64,000 nt of DNA from Salvelinus alpinus. Taxonomy: Eukaryota > Chordata > Actinopteri > Salmoniformes > Salmonidae. The position numbers and the translations under genes were made by a program. This document shows, piece after piece, positions 60,358 through 64,000 of the stretch; position 1 is the stretch's first letter; each line of letters opens with the position of its first letter. The notes beneath the pieces are model-generated. The model worked only from the letters and a program-made list of their open reading frames with translations. It had not been told where the DNA came from and did no database searches. The stretch is taken from positions 72,953,839-73,017,838 of the forward strand of contig NC_092091.1 of the NCBI RefSeq assembly GCF_045679555.1, read 5' to 3'.

Positions 60358-62287
60358 TCAGGGCAGCCCAATGTCCTGTGGCCTGCCACCAGTGTGGACG
60401 AGGAGGTGCCTCTTCATGTGACTGGACTGGGTGAAGCACTTCCCGCAGTAGATGCAATGAAATGGTTTCTCTCCGGTGTGCACCCTCTCGTGCATCTTCA
60501 GCTGGTGCCTGTGGGAGAAGCGCTTGGTGCAGTGGCTGCAGCCGTACGGTTTCTCCCCCGTATGGACCCGCATATGACTCCGCAGTTGCGCCGGCTGAGG
60601 GAAGGGCTTTCCACAGAGGCTGCACCGAAGTTGCCTCTTGGGTGAGTGAGATGTTAGCTGTTGCGGCTGCTTTTCTTTGCCTTTCGATGAAAAATTGGAG
60701 CCTCTGTTGAAATTCAGGAAGGGGGCTTGCTTGCCTCTTTGGGGAACCTGGTGGAGAGTAACCCTTGGGGATGAAAAGCTGTTTCGGTTGGACAGTCCAT
60801 TGAAATCTGGAAACTTGGACATTGATCCTATAGTTCTACCTTGCTCTGTGTTTTCAGTGTCGGTGGGACACTTTGTCTGTCCAGACTCCATTCCCCCTCT
60901 TCCTCTGTTGTCCACAAGCTGCCTGCCGTCTGAACAGACCTCTCCAGATGTCACCTCTTGGCCAGTTAGGCTCCATTCTGAACTCATATCTGCCTCCACT
61001 TTAATGGGAACTGAGTCCACCATCACCACATCAGACACCCAGTCCAGAGAGTCCAAAGCAGACACGCAAACCCCTGAGTTACCTCGTGCCCCTCTCTTCT
61101 CTGGATGTTCAGACAGCCTCTTGGAGTCTGGCCCAGCATTGTGAAGAGCATTCACAGTTCGATTGTCAGTCTCTTGGTTCTCTGTCCATTGGGACAGGCT
61201 GTATTCTATGGGTTGATGGTCAGTTTCCCAGGTCACACCCTCAGCAACCTGATGGTCCTGTCTTGCTCTGTTGTATTGTGACGCTGGATGCTGGAACGTC
61301 TGGTTTTCAGGTTCTATATTGAGTGAGGTGTCTGGAGCTCTGTGTCTGTTGCCCTGCTGGTCCAGAAGGTCTGTGGTTTCAGTAGATGACGAATAACCTG
61401 GTTCAGCCTCAATGATCTTCTCACTGCTCTCACTGACCAGTTGGACAATCTCTGAAATGGGTCAACGTAAAGCACAACATCAGCTTCCTGTAGTGAAGAC
61501 TGATTATTTTTTGCCTTATTTATTAGTTATGGGTAATGACCAAGAACTTAATCAAATACTGCAATAAAGGCTTTACTCAACAATGTGTAAATTGCATAGA
61601 TTTGATTAGTTGCATAAAATGACCTTCTGTTCTGCTGGTACCAAGGTTCTCCATTTTGATAAGAGGTGACTCTTGCGTATCTGCCATCTGTTTTGTATTC
61701 ATCAGAAACATTTGATTAGAAAAATATCCAAACAGCATTTGAAATGAGAAAATAAATCATCAATTTGACCGTGTCAATGACAACTGACCTGCATGCCTCC
61801 ATCCTGGCCTGTCGCGGTGCGACTTGCGTCTTTCCAGTTCGTGACATCCTTTGTAAAGTTGTCCCCTTCGCTGTAGGAAAAACGATTCTCCACTGCACCA
61901 GAAAAGATAAACCCTCATAAACGTTACATATTCTACATTACAAATTATTTGAACGTGTTTAAATAAGGTAAAAAACCTACAATATCCATGTTTGCCTATT
62001 GACTTTCCAACGAAGCTCGCTCTTGCTCGGGCAACAAGATCAGTGTCGCGCCTGTGAACTGTGCGTCGCAGGGCTCCGAATTTCTCTGTGCCCCGTTGAG
62101 AACTCTGGAATTTTGTCAAAAGTAGCTTCCTCCGCAGGTTATCGATTTCTTTCTGGCTATGGGAGATTTCCAAACGTAAGGCAGCATGGCCGTCATCTAC
62201 AAGTTTACAGATTTCGGCAACGGCTGCATTCGCCAAAACCTCAATTATTGAAGCTAGCTGAGCATGAAAGGCGACGCTATCACACAT
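60358..62287 (-). CDS. C2H2 zinc-finger gene M5 (four exons)
   Basis: Exon 1 61981-62287 (307 nt, one codon shorter), exon 2 61789-61892, exon 3 61624-61687 and exon 4 60358-61451 (1094) sum to 1569 nt, 522 residues. Start MCDSVAFHAQLASIIEVL. Finger helices QPAQLRS, HRHQLKM and QSSHMKR differ from all neighbours at helix position 3 of finger 1 and positions 2 and 6 of finger 3. Exon 3's donor is GTCATT, poorer than the GTATTT/GTATTA of the others. C-terminus DIGLP as in M3. No inactivating change seen. Confidence 0.86.
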
Positions 62288-62449
62288 GTCCTTGGAACTA
62301 TGTAAATGTTAAACAATTATGTTATAGTAAATTGCAGTATTCAGTCAACGTTTTGAGAATTCAAAGTTCACAATGTAGACGGTAGACTACACACAGAAAT
62401 TCATTCCGGAAACAAAACTAAGGCTACTTCCTGAATTGTTTTTCAAAAT

Positions 62450-62545
62450 AAAGGTTGTTTTTTAAAATAAAAATTGGTTACACACACGACTTGTTAGTTA
62501 TACCTTTCAACGTTACCACCCGCTGCTCTATCATGTTGTAGGTGC
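62450..62545 (-). promoter_or_regulatory. ZNF promoter block, M5
   Basis: 'aaataaaaattggttacaca' and 'ttaccacccgctgctctatc' lie about 170-250 bp upstream of the start at 62287. Confidence 0.4.
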
Positions 62546-62939
62546 TACTAAAATGAATCTAATGTTTTGCAAATCCGCCTTCCTTGTCCTCCAAAAATTA
62601 TTTCACTATTAAGTTCAAATACAAAAATACAGAATCCACAAACAACCTGAATTTAAAGAGAATAAATATATTTCTAAAGTAAAAAATAAGTAAATAAAAT
62701 AGTAGGCTAAAAGGGCTAGTAGTCTGAAAACGAGCTGAAGCACCGCACTGAGAAAGCACAAAAAAAATTATAATCTGTAAATATAATGGATAAATAGCCA
62801 ATGCGATTCCTAGCTAACAACATTTCATTTTTTGTTTTTACAAATTAGAATATTGTAAATGGAAAAAAAACATTGGTAACTTTACATTAAGTAAAGTTAT
62901 GGGGCTTGCTTTAGCTCTAAAAGTATTTTGTGGTAGCGG

Positions 62940-63775
62940 AAGAAGTATAAAAAGTAAACTATTTATATAGTTATAGTTGATACATGTTTTAAATCATTTC
63001 AAGTTACAATGGCCTGAACATATCAACGTTGGTTTGGTCTATCTTGAACGGTTCAAGAGTTTACTGTTGGTGAGTTATTTCATGCTAATTTCTGCAAATG
63101 TATATAGTTATAGTCAATAACAGTTTAAAATAATTTTAAGTTAGGATAGCCTGAACATTTTAATGTTGGGTCTGGTAGTTTAATTGGCCAAGGAGCAAAA
63201 CCGTTTTGAATAGCTACCTCTGTATTCCTATGGTTCTCATTCAACCCGATGTTAATTTATGCAAATTGTAAATGGTTAAAAAAGTATATATATATAAGAA
63301 TAAAAAAATATTTTGACAAGCAATCTAAGTATGGTCAGACCGAACCTGTCAACGTTGGTTTGGAGTTGATAGCTTAAAATGGTGAAAGAGGAGGTCTAAA
63401 CAAATAAACATTTTTGTACCAGCCCCTTTTTCTGCCATTGAAATGCATTGGTATCCATAGCAACAACTCCATTTGGGCTGCTGAAGGATGAGACAAACAG
63501 CTGTAACTTTTGATTGGTAGTAGATAATTATATTGATTCCAGATTTAAATACCAGAGAAGTAGACCTCAATGTCATACCCTCTAGGTTTTAATCTAAAGT
63601 GCTGGAAATGTGGTCAAATTTGCCAATTTGTGTCAAAAGTTGCATTGTTCACCGTGAATGGATGTTGGAAGTCTGGGAGTTGATGATGTCACAATAGGAC
63701 CTTTAGAATGTTGAATAAAAACAATGAAAATGAATAAAGGACTAAAAGCTTAGTAGTTTAAAAAGTATAAAAGGG
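62940..63775. repeat. Dispersed repeat (as 43480-44620)
   Basis: The closing part (63520-63775) is nearly identical to 44200-44465, which suggests another paralogous unit or boundary beyond the window. No coding. Bases 62546-62939 hold AT-rich DNA resembling exon d's flank in other units, without the exon. Confidence 0.5.
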
Positions 63776-64000
63776 GCACCCGAGTGGTGCAGTGGTCCAA
63801 GGCACTGCAGCTCAGTGCGAGAGGCGTCACGACAGACACCCTGGTTGGAATCCAGGCTGTATCACAACCGGCCATGATTGGGAGTCCAATAGGGCGGCGC
63901 ACAATTGTCCCAGTGTTGTCCGGGTTTGGCCGGTGTAGGCCGTCATTGTAAATAAGAATTTGTTCTTAACTGACTTGCCTAGTTAAATAAAAGGTTCACA
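63776..64000 (+). repeat. tRNA-derived SINE, complete or nearly so
   Basis: Head 'gagtggtgcagtggtccaag' (A-box-like) and 'ggttggaatccaggctg' (B-box-like); body 'accggccatgattgggagtc'; tail 'actgacttgcctagttaaat' shared with salmonid LINEs. The window ends just after it. Confidence 0.85.

Overview
The window is vertebrate and almost certainly salmonid DNA (Salmo, Oncorhynchus or Salvelinus type). Genes are split by GT/AG introns. The repeats are those that fill salmonid genomes: Tc1/mariner elements including a Sleeping Beauty-type IR/DR element, tRNA-derived SINEs, non-LTR retrotransposon 3' ends, solo LTRs and a miniature LTR element. No prokaryotic, plasmid, phage or CRISPR features were seen.

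The core is a two-sided cluster of C2H2 zinc-finger (ZNF) genes. The left part (1-21.4 kb) is on the + strand ('P family'): terminal finger exon A (1-954, cut by the window edge), terminal exon B (8003-8956), a gene with exon 1 at 14316-14613 and exon 2 at 17420-17556, and then two phase-compatible finger cassettes, C (17978-19078, three finger units) and D (19781-19853 plus 19958-21138, four fingers). A decayed M-family fragment in + orientation lies at 13161-13760. The right part (24-64 kb) is on the - strand ('M family'): five tandem four-exon genes, M1-M5, each with a teleost-type N-terminal coiled-coil exon (about 310 nt), a 104-nt exon, a 64-nt exon and a finger exon of about 1.09 kb carrying three C2H2 fingers. 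Splice phases agree in M2-M5 and give open proteins of 522-523 residues. M1 has a broken exon 1.

In four of the five M units the ZNF gene is followed on the same strand by short exons that splice in phase into an F-box-like protein (exons of 204, 45, 144 and 60 nt). No unit keeps all four intact, so this looks like a co-duplicated and mostly decayed companion gene. The duplicated unit is therefore promoter - ZNF - hairpin - F-box relic, repeated on the minus strand. An orphan copy of the promoter block at about 24.4 kb marks a lost unit.

Between genes the sequence is mostly transposons, often nested: an LTR in a Sleeping Beauty-like element, an LTR in a Tc1 transposase, an LTR in a MITE, and a SINE in a Tc1. 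Paralogous empty sites inside the window date several insertions relative to the duplications. The likely role of the ZNF genes, sequence-specific nuclear regulators possibly aimed at transposons, is inferred from their architecture and from paralog differences at DNA-contact residues; nothing here proves it.
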